A program made the translations under genes and the position numbers. A stretch of DNA of 64,000 nucleotides from assembly GCA_029204225.1 (NCBI GenBank), contig CM055115.1, positions 10,626,731 through 10,690,730 on the forward strand, written 5' to 3'. Below the pieces are notes generated by a model. The model was not told the DNA's origin. It did no database searches and was given only the letters and a program-made list of their open reading frames with translations. Source of the stretch: Diphasiastrum complanatum (lineage: Eukaryota > Streptophyta > Lycopodiopsida > Lycopodiales > Lycopodiaceae). Below, piece after piece: positions 61,553 through 64,000 of this stretch (position 1 is its first letter; each line of letters starts with the position of its first letter).

Positions 61553-62457
61553 TACTTGCATAGATTTCTTCCAACTTTGAGACTTAATTGCTTCTTCAAA
61601 ACATGTTGGTTCTTCAAGCATAGTAGTCAAGAAAGAATAAGAGGTGTGTGGTTGAGAATCTTCCCTTTGCTTCTCTTTCTCACTATAAGTGAGCCTTGAT
61701 GTCTCGGCCCTCACTCTTGTTGATCTTCTTGGCTCCTTTGGATCTTGAGCAAGATCCTCTTGGTCTTCAACTCCTTGAAGCTCCTCCTCGGCCATAGCAT
61801 GATCATTGATAAGATGAGAGTTGTTGGAAAGCACCTTCTCTTTGACATTGAGAGATTCATCAAAAAGTACATCTCTACTTACAACCACTTTCTTGGTAGT
61901 AGGATCAAATATCCTATAAGCTTTACTACTTTCACTATAACCAACAAAGATGCCTTTAAAAGAAGTAGCATATTCATTCTTCCTTACTTCTAAAGGAATG
62001 TGTACATAACAAGTACATCCAAAAACTTTCAAATCACTAAGATTTGGCTTTTTGCCATACAATACTTCATAAGGTGTGAGTCCTTCAATGGAACTACTAG
62101 TCATTCTATTACATAGAAAATTTGCACATAAAATAGCTTCTCCCCAAGAGATGCATCTAATCTCAATGCTCTAGCACACTCACATAGTGTTCTATTTTTC
62201 CTCTCGGCCACCCCATTTTGTTGTGGGGTGTATGTGCAAGTAAACTCTCTTTTAATGCCATTAGCTTGACAAAACTCTTTCATACTATTGGAGATGTACT
62301 CCCCTCCATTATCACATATTAATACTCTCAAGGTAGCATTAAGTTGCTTTTCTACAAGAGTTTTGAACTTCACAAAGGTTTCAAACACTTCACTTTTCAT
62401 AGACAAGAGGTAAATCCAAGAGTATCTTGATTTATCATCAATAAAAGTGACATACAT
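61553..62457 (-). pseudogene. Copia integrase of the minus-strand element
   Basis: VTFIDDKSRYSWIYLL, CDNGGEYISNSM and PQQNGVAERKNRTLCE give the catalytic Asp, Asp and Glu. A frameshift near 62130 separates the tail, which has TPYEVLYGKKPNLSDL, KVFGCTCYVHIP and FVGYSESSKAYRIF. The frame runs into the nested element at 61553. Confidence 0.88.
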
Positions 62458-62686
62458 AAGAGCTCCACCATTAGATTCATGTAAAAAAGAGTGAACGAGT
62501 GAATAAGATCAAGAGGAGAGTTAGATCTTGTCAAAGATCTCTTGAAAGGTTGCTTATGAGACTTGGAGAGTCCACAAGCTTCACAAAGCTTGCCACACTT
62601 GGATATGGCTTTGGGAAGTCCAATTGCTAGCTCTTGTTCACCATGGTCTCCATAGCTTTGAAGTTAGGATGGCCTAACCTCTTGTG

Positions 62687-62929
62687 TCATAGCTTCACTT
62701 GAGAGAACTCCTCCCTTGCCATGTTTACACTTCCAACCATCACATTAGCATCCAACTTAAATAACCTTCCTTGCTTAAAACCATTAGCAATACATTTATC
62801 ATTCTTCAAGATGGAACATGCTCCATGCTTGAAATGTACATCTAATCCACTATCCATAAGTTGACCAACACTTAACAAGTTCTTTGTAATAGAAGGTACA
62901 TAAAGAACATTGTATAGATCTACTTTCAT
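62687..62929 (-). pseudogene. Copia GAG-pre-integrase region of the minus-strand element
   Basis: LYNVLYVPSITKNLLSVGQL and GRLFKLDANV are typical of the segment between protease and integrase. The following His/Cys zinc part lies between 62690 and 62460 in broken frames. Confidence 0.8.
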
Positions 62930-62964
62930 AGATGATCCAAGACATAATGGAATGGATTCAATTC

Positions 62965-63999
62965 CTACAATCTCACATTGTTGATCACTTGCAGTGAAGA
63001 TAAATTCTTACAACTATTGTAAGAAAGTAAAGTAGAAAAGTAGTCTTTTTGGTGAGTCATGTGGGAGCTAGCCCCACTATCAATCCACCATGTGTTGTGA
63101 TTAGATGTTTGTGTTAAGGAAGCCATCAAAGATAAGTTGTATTCATCCTCCTCAAGCACAAGGTTGCCATGGTTGTCCTTCTCTTGGGCATTCTTCTTCT
63201 TGTAACACTCAGATGCAAAGTGTCCATTCTTACCACAGAAAAAATACTTTAGCTTCTTCTTGTCCTTCTTACTCTTGCCTTTGGAACTTGAAGCTCCATC
63301 CTTGCTCTCGGCCTCCACATGTTGTGTCCTCTTGGATGGAAACTTCTTCTTCTTGCCTTTCAAAGAAAAGTTAGCCTTCTCATCACCATCAATCAAAGAT
63401 AAGGAGCCAATCCTATTCTTGATATGAAGCATCCTACTATCCTCAGAAATTAGCACACTATGAAGTCTTTCTATAGTAGGAAGTTGGTCTTGAATAGCAA
63501 ATGTTTGGACTAGATTGGAGTATTCATTTCCTAATCCATTCAAGATGATTTGAACTAATTCATTGTCTTGAATCTTGTCAGTTATGGAAGATAACTCAAT
63601 ATTCAAAGATTTGATTCTAAGAACATAATCTTGGGCACTTTCATTACTTCCTTTCATGCTTTGAAGTATTTGATTTCTTAGCATGAGTATTCTTGAAGTA
63701 TTCTTGGATTCATAAATAGATTTTAGTGAATCCCATGCCTCTTTGGATGTGCTGCAAGATGAGATCTCTTTCAATAAGTCATTAGTTACATTTATTTTCA
63801 AGCAATGTAATGACAACCTAGATCTGTTCTTGTACTTTACTAACTCTTGAGCTACTTGAGGTTCTTCTTCCACACCAAGAACAATGTCATACAAATCATG
63901 AAGTACTAATAATGACTCCATTCGAACTTTCCAAATGGCATAATTAGTTGATGAAAGTCTTTCACTAGCTTCAAGTAAGAAGCCACCCATTGATGCCAT
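62965..63999 (-). CDS. Copia gag-protease, long open frame
   Basis: The start is ATG 63999 (MASMGGFLLEASERL), one base from the window edge, and the frame is open for 344 codons. Gag motifs are NYAIWKVRMESLL, LSLHCLKINVTNDLL and SIYESKNTSRILMLRNQI. The zinc knuckle reads YFFCGKNGHFASEC: its first Cys is Tyr, so RNA binding is probably lost. The protease site WWIDSGASSHMT is intact. It is the best-preserved transposon frame in the window, though pol downstream is broken. Confidence 0.85.
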   Translation of the reverse strand: MASMGGFLLEASERLSSTNYAIWKVRMESLLVLHDLYDIVLGVEEEPQVAQELVKYKNRSRLSLHCLKINVTNDLLKEISSCSTSKEAWDSLKSIYESKNTSRILMLRNQILQSMKGSNESAQDYVLRIKSLNIELSSITDKIQDNELVQIILNGLGNEYSNLVQTFAIQDQLPTIERLHSVLISEDSRMLHIKNRIGSLSLIDGDEKANFSLKGKKKKFPSKRTQHVEAESKDGASSSKGKSKKDKKKLKYFFCGKNGHFASECYKKKNAQEKDNHGNLVLEEDEYNLSLMASLTQTSNHNTWWIDSGASSHMTHQKDYFSTLLSYNSCKNLSSLQVINNVRL

Positions 64000-64000
64000 T

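Larger units (their letters stand above)
54170..64000 (-). mobile_element. Minus-strand Ty1/copia element, split by a nested copia insertion
   Basis: The coding order read leftward from the right window edge is gag-protease (63999-62965), GAG-pre-integrase (62929-62687), integrase (62457 to ~61553), then, after a 6.9-kb insertion, RT (54611-54170). The frame continues without loss across the insertion once one copy of the TACTT target duplication is removed. The 5' LTR lies beyond 64000. The 3' part is cut at 54170 by the non-autonomous LTR element. Confidence 0.88.

Overview
The window is plant nuclear DNA from a large, repeat-dense genome. The evidence is LTR retrotransposons primed by initiator-tRNA-Met (TGGTATCAGAG), intron-containing genes with GT..AG junctions, long (CT)n microsatellites, and plant-type 2-oxoglutarate dioxygenases. 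The species cannot be fixed from sequence alone; a gymnosperm-like or other large-genome vascular plant is plausible. No rRNA, tRNA, CRISPR or bacterial-type feature was seen.

Layout. 1-0.9 kb: probable LTR end. 1.04-1.22 kb: minus-strand relic of a dioxygenase first exon. 2.2-4.9 kb (locus A): an exon of an unrecognised family, then a broken histone-H3-like gene with a Gln-rich insert. 5.1-9.6 kb: two halves of one Ty1/copia family in opposite orientation. 9.7-16.1 kb (locus B): a second, better preserved copy of the same gene pair, then a nested hairpin and two minus-strand genes, one transposase-like. 16.1-18.4 kb: copia fragment. 19.6-25.4 kb: full-length copia element (target duplication GGGTC). 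27.1-29.4 and 40.1-41.7 kb: two four-exon dioxygenase paralogs, separated by a Ty3/gypsy element (31.3-37.0 kb). 43.4-46.9 kb (locus C): third copy of the unrecognised exon plus minus-strand unknown genes. 47.9-51.0 kb: gypsy integrase end and an accessory reading frame. 51.0-54.2 kb: non-autonomous LTR element. 54.2-64.0 kb: minus-strand copia element split by a plus-strand copia element (54.6-61.6 kb, target duplication TACTT), itself split by a 976-bp foldback element.

The only apparently intact host genes are the two dioxygenases (370 and 364 codons after splicing, all catalytic residues present). Nearly every transposon reading frame carries stops or frameshifts.

The most unusual content is the repeated cassette at loci A and B: an unknown gene followed by a TATA box and a gene that keeps an H3-like amino-terminal tail and a CENH3-like histone fold, separated by a long low-complexity insert. 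Locus B also carries a transposase-like relic, so the cassette may be part of a decayed mobile element that acquired a histone H3. That link is inference.
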